Origin: Rhyacophila brunnea
Taxonomy: Eukaryota; Arthropoda; Insecta; Trichoptera; Rhyacophilidae
Reading direction: 5' to 3'
DNA: 64,000 nucleotides
Assembly: GCA_022495005.1 (NCBI GenBank)
Contig: JAGYXB010000463.1
Location: 1,550,001-1,614,000, forward strand
The notes beneath the pieces were generated by a model. It was given only the letters and a program-made list of their open reading frames with translations, made no database searches and was not told the DNA's origin. Every line of letters starts with the position of its first letter. Position 1 is the first letter of the stretch. Positions 45,746 through 58,185 of the stretch are shown piece after piece. The position numbers were made by a program, and so were the translations under genes.

Positions 45746-47509
45746 GGGTAGGTATCTACATACCTATTAAAATAAATGTATTTGGTCCTAAGTATGTATT
45801 TACCGAAGCAGGTATATATCTACATATTAATATCTATAGAATAAGACAGTGATAAGTAGGCAAGGTAATGAAGGCCTCCGAATCCCTCAGCTAGCTCTGA
45901 GGGTGGGGGTGGAGGTCCATCGATGAAGGAGAATAGTGTAGTGGACTCTCAGAATGTTTCTTTCACTATTGTTATTCAATTAAAACACACCGTATCAGTA
46001 AGTATGTTACTATACCTAGGTAGGTAGATAGGTACCTACCTTTTAAGGATTGAAAGAACACAATTTAACCTACGTAGGTAGCTAAATAATTTTATTTTTA
46101 GTAATAATTCCATAATTTACAGGTGTACCTACCTAGCAATCCCATGACCATTTTCGTCTTAAAGGCTTAATGACACATTGAACATACCTACCTACCTACG
46201 TTAATAAGCTCCGCTTTGTGAAATAATGAAAGAAATACTTATGTAGGTACCTATCTACACCTACATAAATTTATTAGACACCAGGTAGGTACATAGGTAA
46301 TCTGGTGCAAGGTATTTTAATAGATTATTACAGGAATTAGATAGATGTTCGCTTCACATATTATTATTGAGTTCATAAACAAGATACAATGGCAACTGTT
46401 TCGAGGGAAATAATACGCGATGTAGGTAGGTACATACCTAGTACTGTCGGCGATTACGACCATTTCCATCAAACATACGTATTTGTCCCATTTATTTCTC
46501 CCGTGCGGGGATACCTACCCCTTACTTGTTAGGTACCTACCTCACTACTTATTTGCCTAAGCAAAATATGATGCAACTAAAAATGTTTTTAGCCACCTAG
46601 TGATAAAGAAAGTAGGTAGCATATAGCCAATCATTTATTATTGAATTAAAATACTCTTTTTCTACGCCACTGAATAAAAATAAAATACATTTCCAAAAAA
46701 CAAAATAGAAGACTAATCCAGTCTTCGGAGCATCCAGAGACCCGGACGAACAAAGGCATGCAACTTAACAATATTTTCCCATAGGTACCTAACGACCTAC
46801 CTACCTACCTGCTTTACATTACATAGGTACCTATCGACTGGCCATTTTGTTCAACGCGGTTGAAATATAGTTATTAAGCTGAGAAGAGACCGGCCAGGAC
46901 CGGTTTTCGGAATCCAGGTAAAGCGCACAGTGGCGTGCCGAAGGTATCATTTTCAGGGGAGGTTAATTGGTCGAGTTTCAGGAAAATCCATTAGTTTTTT
47001 TCTACATTTCCATGCCTCGTTGTGATACCTACTTTAAACTTAGTTTTTGGACTTCGCATCCTAAATTAAAATTAAGCACTCGAAATGGAAAATTTTACAA
47101 ACCGGAGCGCTCGACAATTTTCCTAAAATATTAACATACTTATTCTATAAAAATAAGTGAGTTAGATTTTTACTTAAGTAGGTATAGTAATATAATATAT
47201 CTACCTACTTAACTCGGTCGGTTAAATGGAATAATAGTCGTCAAACTTGTGGCAAGCAAATTGTTGTCAGCATCACAAGCGAAAAATGGGGCGTAGGTAC
47301 TAGTAGGTGCTACAACACGCTATGGATTATACTTAGAAGAAAGATCATAGTTATTTTTTACCATGAGTTCAACAAGTTTCGAATTAAACTTTAAATCATT
47401 CATACCTATATACTTGAAAATAAAAATGCTAAAAATTGGTATACTTCATAACTACCTACCTACCTTTAATTTTACATCAGATGTAGAGCGTCCACTCACT
47501 GCCCTTAAC
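45746..47509. other. no gene seen
   Basis: AT-rich with many TAGGTACCTA clusters (46015-46040, 46175-46200, 46790-46835). GC-rich scraps at 45890-45935 and 46880-46935. An unpaired hAT-type end CAGTGGCGTGCCG is at about 46929. Confidence 0.4.
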
Positions 47510-47517
47510 CTAAGCGA

Positions 47518-47843
47518 CAGGGAACTCAGAAATAATGGGAACTGAAATACCTAACGGGTAAGGAGTATGTAGCAGGTAACCGATCTTGAGTAAGGAAGAA
47601 TCCGGCATAAACTTAAACACGTGTCAAGAACCCAGTAGGTACGTCGAATACTGACAACGGCTCTCGGTTTATGCATTGACGCTCATTTAATATTGGTGTA
47701 GGAATTACACACACTATTTCACGTGCATAATGCGTGTTTCATTTTCGTAGGACAATCACACATTCAAAACCCTGCATCAAAATGTAGCGTATTGAATATA
47801 GCCTATCGGAATTCTATGTAATTCTACCTGTTCTATGCTCTGT
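47518..47843 (-). mobile_element. hAT-like MITE family C copy 5, inverted
   Basis: Starts CAGGGAACTCAG and runs through the whole family C body in reverse (CTCGGTTTATGCATT, AATATTGGTG, CACGTGCATAATG, GTAGGACAATCACAC, GTATTGAATATAGCCTATCGG). The far end is irregular (TGTTCTATGCTCTGTG) and no target duplication matches. Confidence 0.75.
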
Positions 47844-47844
47844 G

Positions 47845-47890
47845 CCCTCCAAAGATCCTGGCCTAGGGGTCCACTTCAGAATGTAGAGGA
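47845..47890 (+). repeat. family D end scrap
   Basis: AGATCCTGGCCTAGGGGTCC followed by ACTTCAGAATGTAGAGG resembles the right end of the family D copy at 58585-58620. Confidence 0.5.
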
Positions 47891-48280
47891 AAATGCCTTG
47901 CCTCCATGCCTTACGATAGATGTTTCACTTGCACACGTGAGCACTGTTAACACACATTGGATAAATAAGCACAATAGCAAATCATTTATTTATTTATTTG
48001 AGAATACAAAACATTGTGGACATAACAAATCTAAATTCAAGACGTACACAACATGAGATTTACATTATAACAAATAGGTATTACCCTCACAAGAGAGAAG
48101 AAGAGAATATAGAAAATAATAATAAAAGAAAAAAATAAAATCAAAACATACTTAAGTACCTACCATTTAATACAGAAAAATAAAATTTTGAAAACAAAAA
48201 ACATACAATTTTATACAGAAAAATAAAGTTTCAAAAACAAAATGCAAAGTACCTACATCATTGAAAGTGTCTATGCTTTA
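47891..48280. other. no gene seen; A-rich
   Basis: Contains TTATTTATTTATTTG and A-rich runs compatible with the 3' tail of a retroelement. No coding similarity recognised. Confidence 0.35.
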
Positions 48281-48282
48281 GG

Positions 48283-48570
48283 GAGCGCATTTACTAATCT
48301 TGCACCCCTCGCTAATGGTGCCTGATAGGCTTGACACGAGGAAACGGTTTCGATCCAGAATAAATCATGGCTGCGACCACGTAGGTAATTGACAGGCGCA
48401 TGTAGATTCAAATTCATTTGGCCACTAGGATTGGAAACCATCCCTCGTGATAACAGGCAAAAGTGTTTCAAGAGCAGAAGAGACCGACGAGATTCAAGAG
48501 AGTGAAAAGTAAGCATGCCTTGTAGAAAGGCAGTAGCAAAATAATCATTTGACGAATTAACGAAAGGAAA
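48283..48570. repeat. interspersed repeat S, copy 2
   Basis: Matches 44295-44615. The minus-strand 107-codon frame (48271-48594) lies over the repeat and has no recognisable domain. Confidence 0.75.
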
Positions 48571-50302
48571 ATAGTTTATGATAAAAAAATGCAAGACGTG
48601 TTATTATAGCTGTAGACGCAAATAACATATCTACATATTGACATGCATATTGTAGTAAGTGCCTACAGACTTATTTGCTTATGTTGATAAATTTTCTGGC
48701 CACCAGTTACGCACGCCAAAGGATCAGGACCGGTTCTCGCTGTGCTCAGGTAAGGACAGAGGATCTGGTAGTGCTGTCTCCGCCTGTCAGTGAGTCGCGC
48801 GAGTGACTCGCTTCAAGACAGTCACTGAAACGTCCACAGACTGGACTGGTCAATTGGAGAATAAACCTATAAGTAGTTAGGTAGGTAAATAAGTATACCT
48901 ATGTAGGTACCTATTAACCAGTCGATATTTATTCTATCGTCAATGACTATTCCCTTTTTGAGATAGATATGCAGGTTTTTATAAAGGTACATTCACAATC
49001 AATATTCTTTACCTACGAATGCATAACTTACTATGGGTAGTTACTAGGTAGGTACCTAGGTAATATTCTTAGGTAATATCACTATCACCGATCCCCAATT
49101 GACACCGGAAAACCCAATCCATGGCAGGATTTACGCTTAATAAAGGCAGCATGGATTAGGTAATACATAAATGCACATTGGAAGGCCTCAAATTAGCTTA
49201 GGTAGGTATGTAGGTATGTTTCAGGGCTTTAGGGCTACGCAATATTTTAAAAAAAAACATGTTTTTAAAAAAAATCATTTTTTTGCAAAATCATTCAAAA
49301 TTATGAATATATTATTTATAGAGTATTTTGAACACATTTTTTTAAATAAAGATATTTTTTATTAAATGAATATTGCATAAGATTGAAAAATGTAACGTTG
49401 CTAATTGAACGTGGGTAGGTAGGTACATACCTACCTAATTCGAAGACCACAAAAACATACATCAAACAATCCATTGGAATTCGGTCAATGTGCTTTACCA
49501 ATCAAGTTACGTGCACCATACCTAATCATGATGAAATGAACCAATCGGTAATTCCAAGTACAATTAAATCTCGTTAATATGGGCGACTTTCAAAATCCTT
49601 TCTTCATGAGGTGTTTCGATTTATAGTTATGCAGGTATCGTCAATAAAGAATGGTACCTACCTACCAACATTCTGTAATCTTGTGTAGGTTGATACCTAC
49701 TTACCTATCTAATTTTTTTTTTTGAAAAATTGTTTTTGAGATTTCGCATGAATTTTAATACTTAATTAGAAATCAAATCAAAAAATGAGATGCAAGACAA
49801 TGTAATAATATTATCTTACCGTGGGAGAGATGACCCAGTATAGGACGTACATATTGGGTATAATATATTAAGAATTGCTCCCAAACACGTCATTTTAGAT
49901 GATAAGCTTGGACATTTTTTTAATCTTATAATTGTAAAAATACCGATAACACGTAAGGATAATCAATTTTCTCTTCTCCCTTCAGTTGACTCTCGACTTC
50001 TCGGAGTAGATAAAATAAATCTATTGTGTCTATGAAGATCCTTTGCCAAATATATTGATAAAACGTGGCTACATATTTTCATTCATCACGGTATTTTTAA
50101 GTACCTAATTTAAACCGGCTCGCACATCTAAACTCGTCTTGTCTGCAACGTGTCGAATATGTAGATATGACATAATCGTTATTCACAAATTAGGTAGATC
50201 CTACCTAACTATGTTAAAAGATTTTGATAACCTATTGTGAATATCTTGATTAGCTTGATTGAAAATCTACGCAGGAATTGATTTTTTTTTTCAAGCTTTT
50301 AT
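48571..50302. other. no gene seen
   Basis: AT-rich. A GC-richer stretch at 48690-48850 contains the imperfect palindrome GTGAGTCGCGCGAGTGACTC. TAGGTACCTA clusters at 48875-48915 and 49045-49070. No coding similarity recognised. Confidence 0.4.
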
Positions 50303-50303
50303 G

Positions 50304-50641
50304 GGAAAATATCTATAGGTAGGTACACAGAACAGATAATAAATAGAATACCGATAGTCTATATTCAATACGCCGCATCTTGATGCAGGGTTTTGAATGT
50401 GTGAGTGTCCTACGAAAATGAAGCACGCATTATTCACGTGTAATACACCAACATTAAATGAGCGTAAATGCATAAGCCGAGAGCAGTTTTTAGTATTCGA
50501 CGTAAAACGTATTCTTAACACGTGTGTAAATTTAACCCGGATTCTTCCTTACTCGAGTCGGTTACCTGCTTCGCCTTACCCGTTATGTATTTCAGTTCCC
50601 ATTATTTCTGAGTTCCCTGGGAAAATATCTATAGGTAGGTA
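50304..50641 (+). mobile_element. hAT-like MITE family C copy 3 with 22-bp flanking direct repeats
   Basis: Element 50326-50619 (294 bp), ends CACAGAAC and GTTCCCTG. Instead of an 8-bp duplication it is bordered by identical 22-bp direct repeats, 50304-50325 and 50620-50641 (starting GGAAAATATC, ending GGTAGGTA). Confidence 0.85.
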
Positions 50642-51190
50642 TACCTACTTATGTATAAGTATTATATACATAATATATTAAAGTATTTGGCTGTAAGGTA
50701 TCTGAGTAGGTATCTACCTAGATATACTTATAGGTACAACATACCTATCACAATGTAGATACTCGTATTTAAATTGAAAATTTTATGTCAGATCCGCGTA
50801 AGGAATTCATTAAAAATACTACATTGTAAACGGTGTTTACGATTTTATACGACATAATATAAACTTCTTCATAACTTGTCGAAGCCATATTGAAATGTGG
50901 TTTCGGTAATGATCGTTTTAATCTCCACCAACGCCGGTAATATATTGCCCACTTCGTGCTCATCAAAGATATCGTATAAACATAGACGGTAAAAACGTCA
51001 CGTAAGTTGTAAATTTACCATTGAGTTACCAATTCAATTTAGTTTCGTCTTTGTTGTGGTTTTGTTTAGCTTATTCTTATACAATAATTATACATTGTCA
51101 TTGATAGGTATTTAATACCTGAAGCGAAATGAATAAGTTGGCAAGTAATCTAGATAGGTATGTACATACACAGGTATTTACTTATAATAT
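50642..51190. other. no gene seen
   Basis: AT-rich; minus-strand frame 50769-50966 has no recognisable domain. Confidence 0.4.
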
Positions 51191-51193
51191 ATA

Positions 51194-51636
51194 CCTACCA
51201 TCATGGCCCCCACAAGGGGGGGGGCTGGGAAGGCTCTAGCCTGGGGTCCGAGGCTCAGGAAGGGCCCAGCGTGACGTGTCAACCAGATAAGTGAGATAAA
51301 CACAGATCACAAATCTGCTCTAATAGTAAAAAAAAGTTGACTGCGGCACTATTTTGCTTCAATGACATTAGTAATTAAATATATTTGGTTGTACTATGCT
51401 GTTTTTTTAACTATGTGCCGATAAACTCCATAATTCAAATGGATGTAGGTACCTACATATTAAAAATACAAAAAATCGCCAAAAATACACCTTAATTTTA
51501 CCGCGTACCTATACCATTTGGATAACGCTACTGCAGCGCATCACACTGCCTTTCCCCTGAACGATAGGTAGGGGGGGGGGCCGCCAAACATCCTACCCTG
51601 GGGCCCGCTTTAGGATGTGGGGGCCATGCCTACCAA
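51194..51636 (+). mobile_element. GC-rich hAT-like MITE family D copy 3, 7/8 TSD
   Basis: Element 51202-51628 (427 bp), ends CATGGCCCCCACA and TGTGGGGGCCATG; flanks CCTACCAT and CCTACCAA. A G-run (10 bases) lies near 51570. Confidence 0.9.
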
Positions 51637-51672
51637 TTGACATGGTCTTAAATCTAAGCCAAAGGTCGCCAA

Positions 51673-52044
51673 CGCAGAACAGATTAATAAAATATAGGTA
51701 CCTTGAAGTAAGTAGGTACCTAATTCAGTTAGGCTACCTAATACACTAATATTTTGAAGCAGGGTTTAAAAATGTGTAAGTGTACTACGAACATGCAACA
51801 CACATCATAGAAGTCCAATAGTGTGTATTGCAACCTTAAAATACACCAATATTAAGTGAGCGTCAGTGTATAAACCGAGAGCTGTTATCAGAACGAAGGG
51901 CAAGCTAAAAATGACGTATTGCCTTGACTCGTGTTTAAGTTTATCCCACATTCTTCCATACTCGAGATCGGTTGGCTGTTAGGTACCTACTTCACAGTTC
52001 ACACCCGTTAGGTATTTCAGTTCCCATTATTTCTGAGCTCCCTG
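51673..52044 (+). mobile_element. family C MITE copy 4, diverged
   Basis: Begins CGCAGAACAGATTAATAAAAT and ends CAGTTCCCATTATTTCTGAGC then TCCCTG. The body is more diverged than other copies, and no target duplication is left. Confidence 0.7.
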
Positions 52045-53075
52045 TATTTCGATGACGATACAATAAGTAAAGTAGGTACCTCATATTTCCACAAAAACTT
52101 TTTTTTATTTGGGGCGGCGGAAATTTTGAGCTAGCACCCAGTCGGCAGTCGCTTTTGGCGCGTCCCTGCCTAGGTAGGTATATCTAATCTAATTTAAGTA
52201 GGTACCTATACCTATATATTAGATGTTCCTAGACACAAAAACTCCTGGAACGATCTTCAATAAGCATAGATATTTGATTGGTACATAAGTATTTAGAGAC
52301 CGTCGGGTGTTCGTTACGCCACGGTATACACCCTGTAGAGTAAATGGGATGTGCAGAGGAGGCGAATCTTATAATACATTGGTTATAACAATAGTTTTAC
52401 CCAACAGGGTTATTTATTTTTAACTCTTTTTATAACCAATAATTATGGTTTAGGTACCGAATACATTTTTAGTTTTGTACTTAAACATAATTTTATTCGT
52501 TTTTAATTCCTAAAAGTATCTTGATAATTGTAATGAAAGAGACGCATGCAAACAATTTAGGCTTTTTGATAAAATACCTAAATATTATCTTCGTGTAGGT
52601 AGGTAGTTAGTTAGGTTTATAGGTACCCATCTAATAGGCAACCATTACTTAATAATCATAATTGATGGTCTAATTTGTACGAAATTTACATATAAATGCT
52701 CAGATGGGTATATAGGTAATAGGTATGCTGGGCTTACGCAGTCAATTAATTACCATTATATGAATAATTTTACATACATTTTAGAAGGTAGGTATATCAA
52801 TATAATAAGTAAGTAGGTACCTACCTAAAATAGGACATTCAAACAGAGAAATTGTATACAATAGGGCAGTGATATTATTAGAATAATCAAACAACCGGCT
52901 CGCAATTCAATTTGACTTGACTACCTACCTACCTAGTAACCAATATTATAGTTTCTACCTACCGGCTATCCACGCACACCTAAATTATGTATGTGAAAGT
53001 AAAACAGAGAGATGAAATTCATAATAATTTATTAATTATTTTTAAGGTGGCGTGAGGGGGTGGGTTCACAAAATG
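52045..53075. other. no gene seen
   Basis: AT-rich with TAGGTACCTA clusters at 52165-52215, 52590-52630 and 52805-52830. Nothing recognised. Confidence 0.4.
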
Positions 53076-53079
53076 CCAC

Positions 53080-53345
53080 TAGCAGATGCCACTGACTTCC
53101 GTATTTACCCCACCTTCACGTCGTTTCAATCACGGGCCTTTACACTTTTCCGGGTACATTCCTCATACCCAGACATTTGACCTGCAACTACGTGGGTGTC
53201 GAATGCACGTGGCTTAATGTATATAATTATTAAAATCATTAATGACTGTTTGTGTTACCCTTTCTATAGTGTCTTTTAAACATGCCACGTTGGAATATTA
53301 AAGTAGACATTATATGCCTCAGATGGTTGCACCAATTTTACGGGT
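53080..53345 (+). repeat. interspersed repeat N, copy 2
   Basis: Matches 42535-42850 in order and orientation. The 61-codon frame at 53282-53467 is chance. Confidence 0.65.
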
Positions 53346-53403
53346 CTACCACACTGACACCAGAATTGCGTGTCGTAGAATGCCGAGAGAAGAAAGTATG
53401 TAG

Positions 53404-54002
53404 GTACGTATCAGTGGCGAAGGGTGGAGGTAAGCTGTTAAGATTCGCTATAAATAGTGCACACTAAACTTTGTTAGTCATATGTATTTGTTTTTATTGA
53501 ACTAAGACTACAATTTACAGATGGTATTAGTTAGTTTTTAAAAATCAATTAAACCCTGCCTAAACGAAACCATAATAGATTTGGTCTAATTTGGGCAATG
53601 CGACAAAATTGTGTACAATTTTTCATTCATAGTTATTTGTTTTCGTTGGATTAAAACTACATATTACACATATTTTTGGTTCATTTTTTTGATTCATTAA
53701 GCCCTGCGTAAACCAAACTATAATAAATAGAAAATATTATTCTATCTATAAAATGCTCAAAGTTATGTATGATTTAATTGCATAATTTTAGATATTTTAT
53801 AGATAGACATGTATTTTTTGACTAATATCTATTATGGCTTGGTTTCTCAGGGTTTAATTGAATTTTAAAATCTAACCCACACTATCTGTTAATTGTAGTC
53901 TTATTTCAATGATAACAAATATGTATGTCTGAAAAAGTTTAATGTGCACTATTTATGGCGTATCTTAACAGCCTACCTCCACCCTTCGCCACTGGTACGT
54001 AT
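53404..54002. mobile_element. hAT-like MITE family B copy 1, perfect 8-bp TSD
   Basis: Element 53412-53994 (583 bp). Ends CAGTGGCGAAGGGTGGAGG and CCTCCACCCTTCGCCACTG form 19-bp perfect inverted repeats; inversion continues inward (TTAAGATTCGCTATAAATAG). Flanked by GTACGTAT on both sides. The reference copy of family B. Confidence 0.93.
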
Positions 54003-54946
54003 ATGATGCTTATGTCGGAATGTATCGGTATCTACTGGTTTTTTAATAATTAGGTACCTAGCTCTAACGAGTGAATGGAAAAATTATAAAACAATGGAAC
54101 CCCGTTATTTAGTTTTGGTTTAAACGTTCTACGGTAAGATGCGGAATCAAGATTTCCAGTTCCTAAATAATTAAAGGATTCGCGGTGTTCCGAAGTTCCA
54201 GGATTCGGTTCCGTTTTCTAGCCCTGCTCGCATGCATAAAGCAACACCTTCTATTAGTAAATGCAAGCATTGTATGTAGGTACCTACAACAGGCGGCATT
54301 TGATTTTCAACAAATAGCTCTAGTCATATCGCATTGACTTATATTGATCAATGAAACTTTATAAATAACTACCTAAGTATGTAATACCTAGTCGGTTATA
54401 GAACGTAAAAAAAATATATCGTAGTAATAAAAATCATTGTGATTATGTTATATGAACACAAAATTAAATTAATGAATGCTTCTGCAGAAACCAGAGTTTC
54501 TTTTATTTAATTACGTCTATTCTACTTTTCTCAAATCAATTAAGTATTTTAGAAATGATGCTTAGACTTATTTAAACAATATTATTGTTTGGTATTATTG
54601 GTAGGTAGGTAAGTAGCGTTTGTCATGACTTTCTTCAGTTTGTTAAGCGGATATGACAAGTGTTTATGGCAATCATTTTTGAAATTACGCTTTGAGTGTA
54701 ATTTTCAGAGTTGTATTCACTGTGATGGCGCGGTGGCTCTAAACATTTTATTAAATTTAACGACACAAACGAAATAAAAAAAAAAGTGTAACGCTGGTTT
54801 GAGTATGTCGATGCACCTTCTTAAATCTTCTGACGAATCGTTTGTGACATCTACATTAAAGAAAATCACCGCTTCCCAAAACCTTCGATATGAATGATGT
54901 GCAGGATTTCTGGTTTGCCTATAGTTATTTCGGTTAACCATACATA
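54003..54946. other. no gene seen
   Basis: AT-rich. GGTTCCGTTTTCTAGCCCTG at 54210-54229 looks like a hAT-type right end without partner. The minus-strand 74-codon frame (54717-54941) has no recognisable domain. Confidence 0.4.
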
Positions 54947-56046
54947 CCTACTATCAGTGGCGAAGGCTCCATACTAAGCGATTATTTAAAGCTTACCTTC
55001 TATTTTCAAGTATTTAATTTATATAAATAAATATCTATATTGTAGGACATTGTAGGTTATAATAAAAATATTGATTGCCATCTATCGTCGTTATTTATAA
55101 GTAGAGCTTTTAATTTAGTCAAGTTTCGAATCAAAAATAAATGATGGAACGTCACAACGTGAGTGCTATTTTTAGAAATATTTCAACGATAATCCAAGCC
55201 GAATTTTCTACCGCAATTCAGTTGCCAACTTCATGCATGTCTACGTTTTTGTTCGAGACTCGGAAGCGTAAACAGATAAGCTTATTCGAAATGTTGATTT
55301 GTTTATTGTCTATGCTTATCTTTAAAAGCAAATAATAAATAATAAGGATGATTAAAAAAATAATAACTATTGTGTTCGATCACATATAATTTATAAATTG
55401 TTATTAAAAATAAATATTGTATTAATTCGCGATTATTATTTAGGTTACTTCAGTCATAGACACACATAACATGCTATTCACAGTTTATATCATTTTGACA
55501 TTTCAAAGCGATGATAAAGGTTTATTTTATAATACAAAATTCATTGTGTTACTGTGTTTTGAATGTAAATAAATTATCTCATATTGTACCGAAATCATTC
55601 AATTAAATTGTGTAGTGTCCCGGTAGAAAATGTGCGAACGATTGCATTTAAAAATTATCAAAGCTTGACCTTCCAAGGGTTTATTTAGATTTGAATACAG
55701 CAAAAAAACTTATATTAGACATTTTCACAACAATTTATATGATAAATATTTGTTTTTAACTGGCAGTTATACATTAAACAAACTTTTTTGTTGGCGATGC
55801 GTATTGTTTGGTAAAGAAAGTATGCGTGAAATTCTACTGCCATGAGTGATTTAAACAATTTGACAAATTCAGCGGTGAAACCTATGACCAGTGTGTCGTT
55901 GTCATTAGTGTGCACCTATTCATCATTAGTAATATCGTAAGTATTATCTTCTTATTTCCCGTAAGTTACCTGACAAGTGTGCTCTTTTTCTCTGATCTCC
56001 ACAGCTTACCTCTTTCCAAAAGTCACCCTTCGCCACTGCCTACTAT
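54947..56046. mobile_element. hAT-like MITE, family A copy 4, perfect 8-bp TSD
   Basis: Element 54955-56038 (1084 bp), the longest A copy. Ends CAGTGGCGAAG and CTTCGCCACTG; flanked by CCTACTAT on both sides. The interior (about 55100-55900) is longer than in other copies and may be nearer the ancestral element, but open frames at 55141-55335 and 55715-55915 show no hAT domain. Confidence 0.92.
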
Positions 56047-56469
56047 AGTATGCCATATGACTTCCTCTCGTAGAAACCAGGTCGCAATAATAAATCCGTG
56101 CAAATGAAGGTTCGACAGACTTGAGTAAAATGTAGACTATGTATTGGCTAGGGCTAGAGCTTGGCAGTACCTATACAATTACATATAGATAATATTACTA
56201 CAACGTACCCGGACAATTGGCCTTGCGGATAGTATAATTACTAATTAAAAATATATATTATCTTCTCACAATGACCACGAAATTACAAAACTATAATTAT
56301 TGTGTGTAGGTATTTACCTACACCAACACTGCACAATCCAATTTCATCAATACTGGTAGTGTAGTTTTTGCGTTGAGACGGGAATGAATTTTTTTTAACA
56401 CTAACGTAACTGGTCATAAGGCTCAATGGCAGTAGTGAAGTAAAACACTACAGAGTAGTGAAGTGAAAC

Positions 56470-56595
56470 AATCACAAACTCCCTTTGAGAAAATCACATA
56501 AATATATTGTGACCACACCGGGATCAAACCCGGAGCCTCTGGGTAAAAAGTCAGTGCTTTACGCACTGAATTACAAGTGCCGCCTCTTCTTCTTC
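56470..56595 (-). repeat. tRNA-derived SINE, family S1
   Basis: On the minus strand GGCACTTGTAATTCAGTGCG is followed by CCGGGTTTGATCCCGG, matching Pol III A and B boxes at about tRNA spacing. The body then reads TGTGGTCACAATATATTTATG and GTGATTTTCTCAAAG, shared with 13300-13350. The tRNA cloverleaf is not complete. Confidence 0.6.
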
Positions 56596-56599
56596 TACC

Positions 56600-56950
56600 A
56601 TGGTCTCGCCTATATATAGGATTTCTCCCTTGTAACTATGTACCTACTTATAGTTATCTATGGTGAATACTGAATACCTACATCTGGGGATGTCGCATAA
56701 TATTGTGATCAAAGTATGTAAACTTTCTAAAATGTCTTTGCGTTTTAATATAGAAAATAGTTATGTTATCTGGATTTTAAGATTATTTAATAAAAAATAA
56801 ATATTTGTTTTTATACCCAGACCGTAAAAACTACCATTTGTATACGATTTTTGTACTTTCTGACTTGTCTTTTGTGGAAAACCATCTCTGGTTAGACCAG
56901 TGATTTTCTGCTGTTACGCAGGTTACTATACCTATATATATTTTCAATAA
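56600..56950. other. no gene seen
   Basis: AT-rich sequence between a SINE and a retroelement tail. Nothing recognised. Confidence 0.4.
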
Positions 56951-56954
56951 TCTA

Positions 56955-57125
56955 TGCAGCAGTCATTCTTCTTTTTATCGTGGCCTCCCCCAGCGGAGGT
57001 CGGCCACCATCAGGACGATCTTAATCTTACCACCTGCTACCCTGAACTGTACCACTTCACTGAACTGTACCAATCAAAATGCGGCGTCGTCCTCTACTAA
57101 GGTTATCGTTGACCTTTCCATATAA
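56955..57125 (-). repeat. non-LTR retroelement 3' tail
   Basis: On the minus strand GGTGGCCGACCTCCGCTGGG then GGAGGCCACGATAAAAAGAAGAA resembles the 3' end of RTE-type elements with an AAG-like tail. Upstream GAGGACGACGCCGCATTTTG may be the last coding segment. Confidence 0.5.
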
Positions 57126-58185
57126 TATGACAATTTGGGGAATACTATACTTTTCTCATAATGTGCCTGAGATACTGTAGTTTTTGGTTTTGATACTAAA
57201 CATAACTTCTCATGACACCTCGCAACTATCCATATACCTACCTACTCAATAAATAAGGAGTCAAAATAATTAGATCTGTACCTATCTACCTGCAAATGGC
57301 AAATATTGTAGGTATAAGTACAACTTAACCATCGTCTGGGAATTTGTCTGAAAAATCTATCAAAAAAAATATTAAACAGTAATGGTTGATAACCACTTTT
57401 CCCCATATGATTATCATCGCTTGCATAATTCCATGTTATAGTTATTTATCTCTCGCGAAGCTTGCCGCTTGTAAATAAATAATTGGTCGTAATTGAATCG
57501 CGCCCAATTACGCTCAATTACAATAATTAGGTATTACAATCATTTACAATTTACAATCACACGCTAGTCGCTGTAATTAGCTTTTACAAAACTCGGCTAA
57601 AAATGTTTTATAATGATTTTGATGAGATGAATAAAATTGTAAAGGCTTGGGTGTACGCAGCTGTCAGAATAGTAAACCCACATAGCGACATAATAAAAAT
57701 ATATTCTCTCGGGTTTTTGAACACCAGGCACCTACACTGCTACATTGGAAATAAAAATATATTATGAGAACAGCTTTTTGGTACATACTATTACAAATGA
57801 ATGTTTTATATATTGTGTATTAAAATCTAATAGTCGTTGGCGGTTTCCCTTGAAGTGGAATAACCGCAGTAGGTAATAGTTAAATCAGGAAGTCGTGCCA
57901 GTCAAACCCGTAAATATACCAATGGGCCGAAATCCCGAATGATCAAAATCCCACATCCCGGAAAAACTTTAGAATGGCATATAGAAGAGCTTCCCATTCA
58001 TAATTGGTTTGTTTGTGGGAATAAAGTGAATGCCTTCCGCTTCAAAATTATTAATGCTCAACTCTATTAGGTAGTATTGTATTTTAACAATCAATAGTAG
58101 TTTATAGCACGGATCAAATTGTGTAATAGAAAACCAAAAACCTACGTTAATCTAGTCTCGGCATCTGATTGGTAGGTATGTAGGT
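57126..58185. other. no gene seen
   Basis: AT-rich sequence without recognisable gene or repeat ends. Confidence 0.4.

Noticed and set aside
56440..56475. Another family A end (GGCAGTAGTGAAG)
   Set aside because: Matches only about 12 bp and lacks a partner end or duplication.
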